From: an uncultured Algibacter sp.
Lineage (GTDB): Bacteria > Bacteroidota > Bacteroidia > Flavobacteriales > Flavobacteriaceae
NCBI RefSeq assembly: GCF_905480415.1
Contig: NZ_CAJQQI010000011.1
Coordinates: forward strand, 1 to 49,504
Reading direction: 5' to 3'
DNA length: 49,504 bases
Shown here: piece by piece, positions 18,192 through 28,060 of the stretch
Layout: each line of letters opens with the position of its first letter
Position numbering within the stretch: position 1 is the stretch's first letter
Notes under the pieces: generated by a model
The model's input: only the letters and a program-made list of their open reading frames with translations
What the model was told of the DNA's origin: nothing
Database searches by the model: none
Made by a program: the position numbers and the translations under genes

Positions 18192-19625
18192 GTGACTTTG
18201 AAAACTGTTTCAGAATTATTATCAGAAGATATTATTATACCAGAGGTAGAAATTAAAGGCTGGGTAAGAACCTTTAGAGCCAATCGTTTTATCGCTCTAA
18301 ATGATGGTTCAACAATTAATAATATTCAGTGTGTTGTTAATTTTGAAAACTTTGACGAATCCTTATTAAAAAGAGTTACAACTGGAGCCGCAATTCATAT
18401 TAAAGGCGAACTAGTTGAGAGTCAAGGTAAGGGACAAAAAGTTGAAATTCAAGTTAGTGAATTAGAAATTTTAGGAGACTCTGACCCTGACACTTATCCC
18501 ATTCAACCAAAAAAACATTCTTTTGAATTTCTTAGAGAAAATGCACATCTGCGTACCAGAACAAATACGTTTAGTGCAGTAATGCGATTACGTTCAGCAC
18601 TTTCATTCGGTATTCATAAATACTTTAATGATAATGGATTTTATTATATGCATGCACCAATTATTACTGGTAGTGATGCTGAAGGGGCTGGCGAAATGTT
18701 TAAAGTATCAAGTCTTGATGCTAAAAACCCGCCGCTAGATGATCACGGAAACATTGATTATTCAAAAGACTTCTTCGGAAAAGAAACCAATTTAACCGTT
18801 TCAGGACAGTTAGAAGCCGAAACTTATGCCATGTCTTTAGGTAAAGTCTATACTTTTGGACCAACATTTAGAGCTGAAAATTCAAATACATCACGCCATT
18901 TAGCTGAATTCTGGATGATTGAACCCGAAGTCGCTTTTATGGATTTAGCTGGAAATATGGACTTAGCAGAAGACTTTATGAAATCTGTTATTAAATATGT
19001 TTTAGATAACAATCGTGAAGATTTAGAGTTTTTAGACAAACGTCTTCAAGATGAAGAAAAAACAAAACCTCAGGTAGAGCGTAGCGATATGACTTTAATT
19101 GAAAAATTAAACTTTGTTACAGACAACAATTTTAAACGTGTTAGTTATACTGAAGCCATTGATATTTTAAGAAATTCTAAACCTAACAAGAAAAAGAAAT
19201 TCAAATATTTAATAAATGAATGGGGAACAGATTTACAAAGTGAACACGAACGTTTTCTAGTAGAAAAACATTTTAAATGTCCGGTTATTTTGTTTGATTA
19301 TCCAGCAAATATTAAAGCCTTTTATATGCGTTTAAATGAAGATGGTAAAACCGTTCGGGCTATGGACATTCTTTTTCCAGGTATTGGAGAAATAGTTGGT
19401 GGAGCACAACGCGAAGAACGACTGGATGTTTTAAAAGAAAAGATGGCTGCTTTAAATATTCCTGAAGAAGAACTTTGGTGGTACTTAGATTTACGCAAAT
19501 TTGGAACTGCAGTTCATTCAGGTTTTGGTTTAGGCTTTGAACGTTTAGTTATGTTTGCTACAGGCATGAGTAATATTAGAGATGTTATTCCGTTCCCTAG
19601 AACGCCACAAAACGCAGAATTTTAA
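18192..19625 (+). CDS. asnS: Asparagine--tRNA ligase
   Basis: [69 protein letters not shown] start. Confidence 0.96.
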   Translation: MTLKTVSELLSEDIIIPEVEIKGWVRTFRANRFIALNDGSTINNIQCVVNFENFDESLLKRVTTGAAIHIKGELVESQGKGQKVEIQVSELEILGDSDPDTYPIQPKKHSFEFLRENAHLRTRTNTFSAVMRLRSALSFGIHKYFNDNGFYYMHAPIITGSDAEGAGEMFKVSSLDAKNPPLDDHGNIDYSKDFFGKETNLTVSGQLEAETYAMSLGKVYTFGPTFRAENSNTSRHLAEFWMIEPEVAFMDLAGNMDLAEDFMKSVIKYVLDNNREDLEFLDKRLQDEEKTKPQVERSDMTLIEKLNFVTDNNFKRVSYTEAIDILRNSKPNKKKKFKYLINEWGTDLQSEHERFLVEKHFKCPVILFDYPANIKAFYMRLNEDGKTVRAMDILFPGIGEIVGGAQREERLDVLKEKMAALNIPEEELWWYLDLRKFGTAVHSGFGLGFERLVMFATGMSNIRDVIPFPRTPQNAEF

Positions 19626-19657
19626 AAAATATAAAGAAAAGTGAATCTTGGTACGAC

Positions 19658-19688
19658 TTTGGTACACTAATCCCTTTTTATATCTTTG
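19658..19688 (+). promoter_or_regulatory. Bacteroidota-type promoter for rpoN
   Basis: TTTG (19658-19661), 19-nt spacer, TATCTTTG (19681-19688). Confidence 0.65.
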
Positions 19689-19710
19689 AGAAACAATCTG
19701 AATAAACCGC

Positions 19711-21174
19711 ATGCTTAAACAATATTTACAATTTAAATTATCACAAAAACTGTCGCCGCAGCAAATTCAATTAATGAAATTGATACAGTTGCCTACACAA
19801 GCTTTTGAGCAACGTTTAAAGCAAGAACTAGAGGAAAACCCTGCATTAGAAGGTGGTAAAGAAGAGAGTCAAGGAGACGACTTAGATTCGGATTTTGATA
19901 ATTCTACTGACGACTATGATGACAACGAATCAATAAACACAGAAGACATTAACGTTGATGAGTATTTAAGTGATGATGAAATCCCAGATTACAGAACGCA
20001 AGTCAATAATTACAGTAGTGATGATGAAGAAAAAACAATGCCTTATGCAGCGGGAACCTCATTTACGCAACATTTAAAAAATCAATTAAACACGTATCGA
20101 CTTTCTGATGAAGAACGCGATATTGCTGAGTTTTTAGTTGGGAGTGTTGATGAAAGCGGTTATATAAGACGAGAACTAAGCGATATTATGGACGATTTGG
20201 CCTTTACACAAAACGTTTATACTACTGAAGAACAAATTGAAAACGTTTTAAAAATAGTACATCAACTAGACCCCGGAGGAGTTGGTGCAAGAAATCTACA
20301 AGAGTGTTTAAGTATTCAATTACATAGAAAAGAAAAAACAGCAGACACAGAATTAGCTGTTAATATTATTGATAATGCCTTTGATCAATTTACAAAAAAG
20401 CATTACAAAAAGTTACTTCATAAATTTAATATTACTGAAATTCAGTTAAAAGATGCCATATCTGAAATTGAGCATTTAAACCCCAAACCAGGAGGCTCTT
20501 ATGCTGGAAATAACAGAATTGTAGAACATGTTGTACCAGATTTTGCAATTAAGATTGTTGATGGTGAATTAGAGTTAACACTAAACGGAAGAAACGCACC
20601 AGAGCTACATGTTTCCAGAGAATACAATAATATGCTCAAGGGCTATAAAGATGCCAAAGACAAGTCGAAATCACAAAAAGATGCGGTAATCTTTATTAAA
20701 CAAAAACTGGATGCTGCCAAATGGTTTATTGAAGCTATAAAACAACGTCAGCAAACTTTATTTGTAACCATGAGCGCCATAATGCATTACCAAAAAGAAT
20801 ATTTTCTTTCTGGTGATGAACGCAATTTAAGGCCTATGATTCTTAAAGATATTGCAGATGAAATAAATATGGACGTCTCCACGGTTTCAAGAGTTGCAAA
20901 CAGTAAATATGTTGACACACCATATGGTACGAAGTTGATCAAAGAATTCTTTTCTGAATCGATGAAAAATGATAAGGGAGAAGACGTTTCTACAAGAGAA
21001 ATAAAGAAGATTCTAGAGACTGTTATCGAAGAAGAAAATAAGAAAAAGCCTTTAACCGACGAGAATTTAGCTTCTATCTTAAAAGAAAAAGGGTATCCTA
21101 TAGCCAGACGTACTGTTGCAAAATATAGAGAACAATTAGACATTCCTGTAGCACGTTTACGTAAAAAAATATAA
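19711..21174 (+). CDS. rpoN: RNA polymerase sigma-54 factor
   Basis: LQFKLSQKLSPQQIQLMKLIQLPTQAFEQRL..ELEENPALE; DIADEINMDVSTVSRVANSKYVDTPYGTKLIKEFFSE; ARRTVAKYREQLDIPVARLRKK (RpoN box). Confidence 0.97.
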   Translation: MLKQYLQFKLSQKLSPQQIQLMKLIQLPTQAFEQRLKQELEENPALEGGKEESQGDDLDSDFDNSTDDYDDNESINTEDINVDEYLSDDEIPDYRTQVNNYSSDDEEKTMPYAAGTSFTQHLKNQLNTYRLSDEERDIAEFLVGSVDESGYIRRELSDIMDDLAFTQNVYTTEEQIENVLKIVHQLDPGGVGARNLQECLSIQLHRKEKTADTELAVNIIDNAFDQFTKKHYKKLLHKFNITEIQLKDAISEIEHLNPKPGGSYAGNNRIVEHVVPDFAIKIVDGELELTLNGRNAPELHVSREYNNMLKGYKDAKDKSKSQKDAVIFIKQKLDAAKWFIEAIKQRQQTLFVTMSAIMHYQKEYFLSGDERNLRPMILKDIADEINMDVSTVSRVANSKYVDTPYGTKLIKEFFSESMKNDKGEDVSTREIKKILETVIEEENKKKPLTDENLASILKEKGYPIARRTVAKYREQLDIPVARLRKKI

Positions 21175-21779
21175 TGGATAAACTATTAAAGAGTATTTCA
21201 TATGTTTTCCATCCTTTAATAATGCCTTTATTGGGCGTCATTTTCTACTTTTCAAAATCACCTCGTTACATTCCATTTGATATTATTCAAGCAAAAATGG
21301 TGTCTCTTTTTATATTAACTGTTATACTTCCTATTTTGCTGTATTTGTTATTAAAAACAGTTGGAGTAGTTAATACCATTAACCTTGAAACAACTAAAGA
21401 GCGTATTTATCCTTTATTACTTAATGGCATTGTTATATTAATAGTTTTGCAACGTATTTTAACACCAACTCAGGCCATTGAGCTTTACTTTTTCTTTGTG
21501 GGGATTCTTATATCTAACATGGCCTGTTTATTACTTGTTATCATGAAGTTTAAAGCAAGTATTCACATGATAGCTGTTTCTGGAGTATTTATGTTTTTCA
21601 TAGCCCTTAGTATTCACTTTAGCATTAATATAAATGGAACACTCGCTTTAATGTGTATAATAATGGGAGCTATTGCCACATCCAGATTACATTTAAAAGC
21701 ACATACTTATAAAGAGTTAATTTTAGGAGTTTTTATAGGGTTAATGCCCCAACTCATACTAGTTAGCTATTGGTTATAA
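21174..21779 (+). CDS. Polytopic membrane protein, PAP2-like
   Basis: 201-aa hydrophobic ORF overlapping the rpoN stop; KASIHMIAVSGVFMFFIALSIHF and ATSRLHLKAHTYKELILGVFIG resemble PAP2-type segments. Confidence 0.6.
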   Translation: MDKLLKSISYVFHPLIMPLLGVIFYFSKSPRYIPFDIIQAKMVSLFILTVILPILLYLLLKTVGVVNTINLETTKERIYPLLLNGIVILIVLQRILTPTQAIELYFFFVGILISNMACLLLVIMKFKASIHMIAVSGVFMFFIALSIHFSININGTLALMCIIMGAIATSRLHLKAHTYKELILGVFIGLMPQLILVSYWL

Positions 21780-22466
21780 TATGTAGAACATTAGTCCTAT
21801 TTTAATAGCATGGGCATCTAAGTTCTCGCCATTTATTTTCGCATTCTCGGAGAATATTGAATTTAAAGCATAATATACGTGAATGTTCCAAGTGTTATAT
21901 CCGGCACTTAGCGTAAGTCCATATTGAAACTTGTTAAAATCGGTGTTATCGGTATATTTAATGCGTCCCAAATCACCTTCATATTTTGAATTAGCTGCTA
22001 TGGTATAACCAAACTTAAATCCTGTATATATACGCCAAAAATTGTAATCAGTGGGTGTTGATGACCGCCACCTAAACTCTATGGGTATTTCTATTAAATG
22101 AATTGAAAATTTATTTTTTGAGTACGTTTGCCTATCCTCTATAATGCTGTACTCAAATACATTTGCGTTATTTTTATTAATAAAAAGGTCTTGATTAAAT
22201 GAATTTGTTGAATAACCCAAACCGATGCCTATGGCAATATTTCTATCTTTATTAATAGGCATATCTTTAATGAACCCTAAATGGAAACCTAATGAAAAAC
22301 CACTCTGATTAAGTTTTTCAGGTTTTCTCCCTAATAAGTTATAGGTGACACCTGCATAAAATTGATCTTCTTTATAAAGTGAATCAACTTCTTTAACCGT
22401 ATTCTCTTGAGTATAACAAAAAGAAATACTTGATAAACAAAACAAGACAAAAAAAAGATATCTCAT
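21774..22466 (-). CDS. Outer-membrane beta-barrel / porin family protein
   Basis: 230-aa ORF, signal peptide, FYAGVTYNLLGR...GFSLGFHLGFIKD...FKFGYTIAANSKYEGD...HAIKIGLMFYIL. Confidence 0.75.
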   Translation of the reverse strand: MRYLFFVLFCLSSISFCYTQENTVKEVDSLYKEDQFYAGVTYNLLGRKPEKLNQSGFSLGFHLGFIKDMPINKDRNIAIGIGLGYSTNSFNQDLFINKNNANVFEYSIIEDRQTYSKNKFSIHLIEIPIEFRWRSSTPTDYNFWRIYTGFKFGYTIAANSKYEGDLGRIKYTDNTDFNKFQYGLTLSAGYNTWNIHVYYALNSIFSENAKINGENLDAHAIKIGLMFYIL

Positions 22467-22540
22467 CTAAGACTACTATTACGAGAGTTATTATATCACC
22501 TCACAATACTAATTAAAATTGTGAAGTATCCAAAAAAATT

Positions 22541-22570
22541 AAAGGCGCTTTGAGATTTCAAAGCGCCTTT
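22541..22570. terminator. Strong stem-loop terminator downstream of the ExbD operon
   Basis: AAAGGCGCTTTGAgatTTCAAAGCGCCTTT. Confidence 0.85.
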
Positions 22571-22592
22571 ATATAAAATTAAGAATATAAAA

Positions 22593-23069
22593 TTAATCTC
22601 TTCCAAACACACTACCCTTTTTGGTTGTGTAGTTTAATTTAAGCGCATTAACTTTACGTAGTTCTTGCTTTATATCACCAATTAATCCCATATTGGCATC
22701 ACCATCAACCTTTAAGGCTGTAGTTAAAAATGGAATTAACTCTTCACGCTTGGAAGCGCGCTCCTGGGCAATAAAAGCAGCAATATCTTTTACACTAGCA
22801 AAGTCATCATTAAGCTGTATTCTAGCTTCTGTACCATACTGTTTGTAATTTTGACTCGGTTGACCTGCGTATATATACATTACCAAATCTTTTTTGTCAA
22901 GTTTCTCAACTTGATCGGCGAAAGGTAAATTATTTGCAATTTTTAAGGTGTTTTGCCTCATCACTGTGGCAACCATAAAAAAGAACAATAACATAAATAC
23001 GATATCAGGCAATGATGCTGTATTAACCGCTGGCAGATCGCCACTTTTTTTCTTATTAAATTTAGACAT
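22593..23069 (-). CDS. ExbD/TolR family biopolymer transport protein
   Basis: KKSGDLPAVNTASLPDIVFMLLFFFMVATVMRQNTLKI. Confidence 0.93.
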   Translation of the reverse strand: MSKFNKKKSGDLPAVNTASLPDIVFMLLFFFMVATVMRQNTLKIANNLPFADQVEKLDKKDLVMYIYAGQPSQNYKQYGTEARIQLNDDFASVKDIAAFIAQERASKREELIPFLTTALKVDGDANMGLIGDIKQELRKVNALKLNYTTKKGSVFGRD

Positions 23070-23092
23070 ATCTATAAATGTTCAATTTTAAT

Positions 23093-23680
23093 CTATTGTA
23101 CTTCTGAAAGCTTTTGAGGATAATCAACCTTTATTTGATCAATTTTCTCTTTAAGCTTGACTTTATTCCCTGGCCAATTTACATCCTTATAATTAGCTTC
23201 CATTTCTGTAAATGGCATACCATATTCGGCTTCGGCTCTAACATCTCTTAACTCATTATATGCAGCAACCAATTCATTTTGAACTGCAATGTATGTTTTA
23301 TAAGATGTTTCTCGTTCGTTCTTTAAAGAAATAATAGCTTTATCAGGATTATCTGAAGATGAAGGGTCTTTTTTACCTTGACAGTAATTACATGATCCGT
23401 CTCCACCATTATCCAAAAACTCTCTGGCTGCTTCTCTTAAATCTTTCAGTTCCATTATATTATCTTCTACAAGTAATTGATCTTTACCATTTAATAAAAC
23501 CGTAAAGATGTTCTTTTGCTTGATAATAACATCTTCGTCAGAGTCTTCCATAGGAGGAAGTTTTCTGTTAATACCAGAATCTGTTTCGATAGTTGTTGTT
23601 ACTAAAAAGAATATTAATAATAAGAAAGCAATGTCGGCCATGGAGCCTGCATTTACTTCTGGTGCTGCTCTTTTTGCCAT
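23093..23680 (-). CDS. ExbD/TolR family biopolymer transport protein
   Basis: KRAAPEVNAGSMADIAFLLLIFFLVTTTIETDSGINRKLPP. Confidence 0.93.
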   Translation of the reverse strand: MAKRAAPEVNAGSMADIAFLLLIFFLVTTTIETDSGINRKLPPMEDSDEDVIIKQKNIFTVLLNGKDQLLVEDNIMELKDLREAAREFLDNGGDGSCNYCQGKKDPSSSDNPDKAIISLKNERETSYKTYIAVQNELVAAYNELRDVRAEAEYGMPFTEMEANYKDVNWPGNKVKLKEKIDQIKVDYPQKLSEVQ

Positions 23681-23683
23681 AAT

Positions 23684-24115
23684 TTATTTATTAAACATTT
23701 TTTTAACTCCACCAAAAAGCATAGAGCCGATTGCAACTACAGCAAGAATGTAAAAAGCATTTAATCCTGCTCCTACATTTTTTGATATCGATTCCGTAAT
23801 TCCCAATCCTTTATCATTAAAAGGTTGTAAATCTAAATCTGAACCTGATGATATAAAATAAGATATGATGATTACCGCTGCAAATGCACCAACTGTCATT
23901 AAAGTCTTTTTAATATCTCCAGCAAACAATCCTTTGATTACAAATAATAAAACTAACAGAAGCACTATGCTTAATACTGCATAAGCTATCAATAGCATAT
24001 TACCGCTCATACTTAGAGCTGTATCTTCATCTCCCGCGATAATTATTAGTGCAACAATGGCACCAATAATAGCTAGGGCAAAAGCTACTATTTTTAAAAT
24101 TTTATGTAAACCCAT
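23684..24115 (-). CDS. Small polytopic membrane protein in the TolQ/ExbD operon
   Basis: 143-aa hydrophobic ORF co-directional between ExbB-like and ExbD-like genes. Confidence 0.8.
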   Translation of the reverse strand: MGLHKILKIVAFALAIIGAIVALIIIAGDEDTALSMSGNMLLIAYAVLSIVLLLVLLFVIKGLFAGDIKKTLMTVGAFAAVIIISYFISSGSDLDLQPFNDKGLGITESISKNVGAGLNAFYILAVVAIGSMLFGGVKKMFNK

Positions 24116-24138
24116 AATTCTTTTATTTAATTATATTA

Positions 24139-24906
24139 TTATTTCTTGTTTCTAATTAATAGATCCATTAACGTGATAGAAGCATCTTCCATATCGTTAA
24201 CAATGCTATCAATTTTAGCAATAATATAATTGTAAAAAATTTGAAGTATGATGGCTACTACTAAACCAAATACCGTTGTTAAAAGTGCTACTTTAATACC
24301 ACCAGCAACAAGTGATGGTTGCATATCTCCGGCAGCCTCAATTTTATCAAATGCTTGAATCATACCAATTACCGTTCCCATGAAACCAAGCATTGGTGCA
24401 AGTGCGATAAATAACGAAATCCAAGATACATTTTTCTCTAGTTGACCCATTTGAACACCACCGTAAGCTACGACAGCTTTCTCAGCAGCATCTAAACCTT
24501 CATCTGTTCTATCTAAACCCTGATAGTAAATGGATGCGATAGGTCCTTTTGTATTTCTACAAACTTCTTTAGCAGCTTCAACACCACCTGAAGATAAAGC
24601 ATCCTCAACATCTTGAGTTAATTTCTTAGTGTTTGTAGTTGATAAGTTTAAAAAGATAATTCTCTCTATAGCAATTGCCAATCCTAGAATTAAACATAAT
24701 AATACAATACCCATAAAGCCTGGTCCCCCCTCAATAAATCTCTTTTTTAATTCTTGATGAAATCCAAGTTCTTCAGCGGGTGCGTCATCTTGTGTCATTG
24801 TTGTAACTGTTGTTACAGATGTACTAGCGTTAGCAATTGTAGTTGCATTAGCAGTTCCGAATGCCACCATTACTGTTATGGCAAGGATAGAAAATAATCT
24901 TTTCAT
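24139..24906 (-). CDS. MotA/TolQ/ExbB proton channel family protein
   Basis: LFIALAPMLGFMGTVIGMIQAFDKIEAAGDMQPSLVAGGIKVALLTTVFGLVVAIILQIFYN. Confidence 0.95.
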   Translation of the reverse strand: MKRLFSILAITVMVAFGTANATTIANASTSVTTVTTMTQDDAPAEELGFHQELKKRFIEGGPGFMGIVLLCLILGLAIAIERIIFLNLSTTNTKKLTQDVEDALSSGGVEAAKEVCRNTKGPIASIYYQGLDRTDEGLDAAEKAVVAYGGVQMGQLEKNVSWISLFIALAPMLGFMGTVIGMIQAFDKIEAAGDMQPSLVAGGIKVALLTTVFGLVVAIILQIFYNYIIAKIDSIVNDMEDASITLMDLLIRNKK

Positions 24907-24978
24907 GTTTCGATCTTAATTTTATTAGTTAAAGGGTTAAAGATATAAAAAAAAAGTAATTAAAAATAAAAAAAACAG

Positions 24979-25066
24979 CAGAGAGGAAGGGATTCGAACC
25001 CTCGATACGCTATTAACGCATACACGCTTTCCAAGCGTGCGCCTTAAGCCACTCGGCCACCTCTCT
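24979..25066 (-). tRNA. tRNA-Ser (anticodon GGA)
   Basis: Minus strand AGAGAGGTGGCCGAGTGGCTTAAGGCGCACGCTTGGAAAGCGT...GAGGGTTCGAATCCCTTCCTCTCT; 7-bp acceptor stem, long variable arm, loop TTGGAAA. Confidence 0.96.
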
Positions 25067-25131
25067 AAATTTAATTACCGGGGTTCAAATAACAAAAAAA
25101 ACTTTGAAGACTAAAATTTTAAGAGTTAATT

Positions 25132-26163
25132 TTAAGTCATTTCTCCACGCAAAGGAGCTTCATATATGGTTTTGAAGGTGTTACCAGAAATATTTTGTCC
25201 CAACATATACATCAATTTAGCGACAGCAGCTTCTGTAGTGATGTCTTTTCCGGAGATTACACCAATTTTTAGCAAGGTACTGCTCGTTTCATAATGCCCC
25301 ATCATAACACTTCCACCAGAACATTGCGTAATATTTATAATATGTATGCCTTGTGATATGGTTATTTTTAAAATATCAATAAACCATTTTTCGGTAGTAC
25401 AATTTCCTGCACCATACGTTTCAAGAATAACTGCTTTTAAATTTGCACTATTAAGCACACTTTCTATAACTGCCTTAGAAATACCTGGAAATAATTTTAA
25501 AATTGCAATATTCTCATCTAAATTTTTATTAACCTTAAGTTTCTTTCTAAGATTTGGTTTAAATAAATATTCATAATTAATCTTTAGATGCACTCCAGAT
25601 TCAGCTAAATCGGGATAATTCAAGGAAGCGAACGCCTGAAAATGTTCTGCATTAAGTTTGATTGTCCGGTTACCTCTGTATAATTTATATTCAAAATACA
25701 AACATACTTCCTTAATTGCGGGCTTACCTTTATATTGCATTGAAGCCACTTGAATAGATGTGATTAAATTTTCTTTAGCATCTGTGCGTAAATCACCAAT
25801 AGGTAATTGAGACCCGGTAAATATCACAGGTTTTGCTAAATTTTCCAGCATAAAACTTAAAGCCGATGCAGTATAACTCATGGTATCACTTCCATGTAAT
25901 ACTACAAAACCGTCAAACTTGTTATAATTAGTTTCAATTATTTCGGCAATTCGCACCCAATACTCTGGTTTCATATTGCTCGAATCTATTGGTTTTTTAA
26001 AAGTTACTGTATCTATATTACAATCTAAAAGTTGCAATTCTGGAATTCTGTCTAAAAGGTTTTTAAAATTAAAGGCTTTTAAAGAGCCCGTTTTAAAATC
26101 TTTTACCATCCCAATGGTTCCACCTGTATATATAAGGAGTATACTTGTTTTAGATTTAATCAT
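25132..26163 (-). CDS. ansA: Type I L-asparaginase
   Basis: KTSILLIYTGGTIGMVKDFKTGSL; FVVLHGSDTMSYTASALSFMLENLAKPVIFTGSQLPIG. Confidence 0.93.
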   Translation of the reverse strand: MIKSKTSILLIYTGGTIGMVKDFKTGSLKAFNFKNLLDRIPELQLLDCNIDTVTFKKPIDSSNMKPEYWVRIAEIIETNYNKFDGFVVLHGSDTMSYTASALSFMLENLAKPVIFTGSQLPIGDLRTDAKENLITSIQVASMQYKGKPAIKEVCLYFEYKLYRGNRTIKLNAEHFQAFASLNYPDLAESGVHLKINYEYLFKPNLRKKLKVNKNLDENIAILKLFPGISKAVIESVLNSANLKAVILETYGAGNCTTEKWFIDILKITISQGIHIINITQCSGGSVMMGHYETSSTLLKIGVISGKDITTEAAVAKLMYMLGQNISGNTFKTIYEAPLRGEMT

Positions 26164-26166
26164 GAT

Positions 26167-26940
26167 TTAAATTTTAAAAACATCTATTGAGTTTTGAGTC
26201 GTTATTTCTGCAATGTCCTCTTGAGAAATATTATATATATCTGATAGCTTTTCTAAAACCTTCAATATATAACTGCTTTCATTACGTTTACCTCTGTAGG
26301 GCACAGGAGCCAAATAAGGTGCATCCGTCTCTAAAACGATATGATTTACATTTATTTGATTTAGAAACTGGTCTATTTTTCCATTTTTGAAAGTTGACAC
26401 ACCACCTATTCCTAATTTCATGTTATAAGAAATGGCTTGACGTGCTTGTTCAAGAGTTCCTGTAAAACAATGAAAAATCCCAAATAAATCATCACTTTTT
26501 TCGGCTTCTAAAACTTCAAAAATGACATCAAAAGCCTCCCTACAATGAATAACAATTGGGAGTTTATATTGCTTCGCTAATTGAATTTGATGTTTAAATG
26601 CTTTTTTCTGAATATCTAAGGTTGATTTATCCCAATACAAATCAATTCCAATTTCACCTACTGCATAAAATTTTCGTTTTGCGAGCATGTCCTCCACATG
26701 TTTAAGCTCTTTTCTATAACCATCTTTAACATGTGTTGGATGCAAACCCATCATTAAGAAAACATGTTCAGGATAATCTTTTTCAAGCTGAAACATTGAA
26801 TCTGTATATGTAGAATCTATAGCTGGAATAAAAAACCTAGAAACACCTTGTTCAATAGCACGATTAATCATTTCATTTCTATCCTCATCAAAAGCTTCGC
26901 TATATAAATGTGTGTGGGTATCTGTAATAATCAAAGTCAA
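26167..26940 (-). CDS. TatD family hydrolase
   Basis: ITDTHTHLYSEAFDEDRNEMI; AVGEIGIDLYW; PIVIHCREAFDV; HCFTGTLEQA; LETDAPYLAPVPYRGKRNES. Confidence 0.94.
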   Translation of the reverse strand: MTLIITDTHTHLYSEAFDEDRNEMINRAIEQGVSRFFIPAIDSTYTDSMFQLEKDYPEHVFLMMGLHPTHVKDGYRKELKHVEDMLAKRKFYAVGEIGIDLYWDKSTLDIQKKAFKHQIQLAKQYKLPIVIHCREAFDVIFEVLEAEKSDDLFGIFHCFTGTLEQARQAISYNMKLGIGGVSTFKNGKIDQFLNQINVNHIVLETDAPYLAPVPYRGKRNESSYILKVLEKLSDIYNISQEDIAEITTQNSIDVFKI

Positions 26941-27009
26941 AATTTTATGTTATACCATTCTGTAAAAATAATCGTTTTTACATGATTATATTTGTTTAAA
27001 ACTAATTAC

Positions 27010-27450
27010 ATGGAAACGCTGCAACAATTTCTTGAGCAAAAAGGCTATACCAAGGTAAAATTACACCTCACCAAAACAAATCATTTTGAAATAAAAGCCA
27101 CCATAAATGGAAAAAAGGGATTGTTTATTTTAGATACAGGAGCATCAAGTTCTTGTGTCGGGTTTGAAGCTATTGAAACATTTAAACTTAAAGCAGAAGA
27201 CTCCTTAATTAAAGCTGCAGGGGCCGGAGCTATTGATATGGAGACTAAAACATCAAATAAAAATAAAGTTAAAATTGGAAAGTGGACCAACAATAAAGTT
27301 GTTTTAGTTTTATTTAATCTAACTCATGTAAATACTGCGCTTGTTAATCATAACTCAAAACCTGTTGACGGCATTATTGGTGCAGATATTTTAAAAAAAG
27401 CAAAAGGGGTTATAGATTATGAAAAGAAGTATCTATATTTAAAATTATAA
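27010..27450 (+). CDS. Retropepsin-like aspartic protease (ORF extends to 26992; ATG 27010 preferred)
   Basis: INGKKGLFILDTGASSSCVGFEAIE (DTGA motif), VDGIIGADILKKAKGVIDYEKKYLYLKL. Confidence 0.85.
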   Translation: METLQQFLEQKGYTKVKLHLTKTNHFEIKATINGKKGLFILDTGASSSCVGFEAIETFKLKAEDSLIKAAGAGAIDMETKTSNKNKVKIGKWTNNKVVLVLFNLTHVNTALVNHNSKPVDGIIGADILKKAKGVIDYEKKYLYLKL

Positions 27451-27483
27451 ATTAATAGTAATTTAAACGGCTCTCTAAATCTA

Positions 27484-27714
27484 AATGAAACATCTATTGT
27501 TAAATTTAAACCAGAAATCGCCATTCTTGACTTAAGAATGCCATACAGAGCTGAATTAAAAATTGTTAAGCTGATTTCACAAAATAAAACAAGTCAAGAT
27601 ATTGCTGATGAATTATCAATTTCTGTTAGAACTGTAGATAAACATCGCAGTAATATTATACATAAACTTAAATTAGAGAATAAAGCTACCTCCCTTTCTA
27701 TTTGGGCTACTTAA
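27484..27714 (+). pseudogene. Remnant of a LuxR/NarL-type response regulator
   Basis: In-frame ETSIVKFKPEIAILDLRMPYRAELKIVKLISQNKTSQDIADELSISVRTVDKHRSNIIHKLKLENKATSLSIWAT*: receiver piece KPEIAILDLRMP joined directly to a LuxR HTH, most of REC missing. Confidence 0.8.
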
Positions 27715-27755
27715 AATAAGGATTTTTTGTAATACTGACCATTGAAATTATAAAA

Positions 27756-27803
27756 TACGTAGAAGTACGTATTTCCTATATCACTTAAACAGTTTATCTT
27801 TAC
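27756..27803 (+). promoter_or_regulatory. Promoter module copy 1: 7-2-7 operator plus -7-like element
   Basis: TACGTAG-AA-GTACGTA (27756-27771); TATCTTTAC from 27795; operator start to -7 = 39 nt. Confidence 0.6.
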
Positions 27804-27807
27804 AATG

Positions 27808-27872
27808 CTATTAATTAGTTCTTAGGGAGAATTAGGAAAGCTCTAAATTGTAATGATTTAGAGCTTTCGTTT
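27808..27872 (+). ncRNA. Candidate small RNA (~65 nt), ends approximate
   Basis: Predicted start downstream of promoter copy 1; ends in a 13-bp stem-loop at 27836-27868; no ORF. Confidence 0.45.
27836..27868 (+). terminator. Stem-loop terminator of the candidate sRNA
   Basis: GAAAGCTCTAAAT-tgtaatg-ATTTAGAGCTTTC followed by GTTTTGT. Confidence 0.75.
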
Positions 27873-27911
27873 TGTATATAACTTTCTTTCACAACAAAGA
27901 AGCCTCAAAAA

Positions 27912-27959
27912 TATGCAGAAGTGCGTATTTTTTTTCTCCTTAATACATACTAGATTTAC
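27912..27959 (+). promoter_or_regulatory. Promoter module copy 2: degenerate 7-2-7 operator plus -7-like element
   Basis: TATGCAG-AA-GTGCGTA (27912-27927); TAGATTTAC from 27951; same 39-nt spacing as copy 1. Confidence 0.58.
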
Positions 27960-28060
27960 AGTTGCTATTAATTAATTCTTTTGAGAGAGAATTTTTTAGT
28001 TACTCTGCACTATAATGGTGATGAGTTTTTTAAATTTAATCCAATACTTAAAAACTCAAA

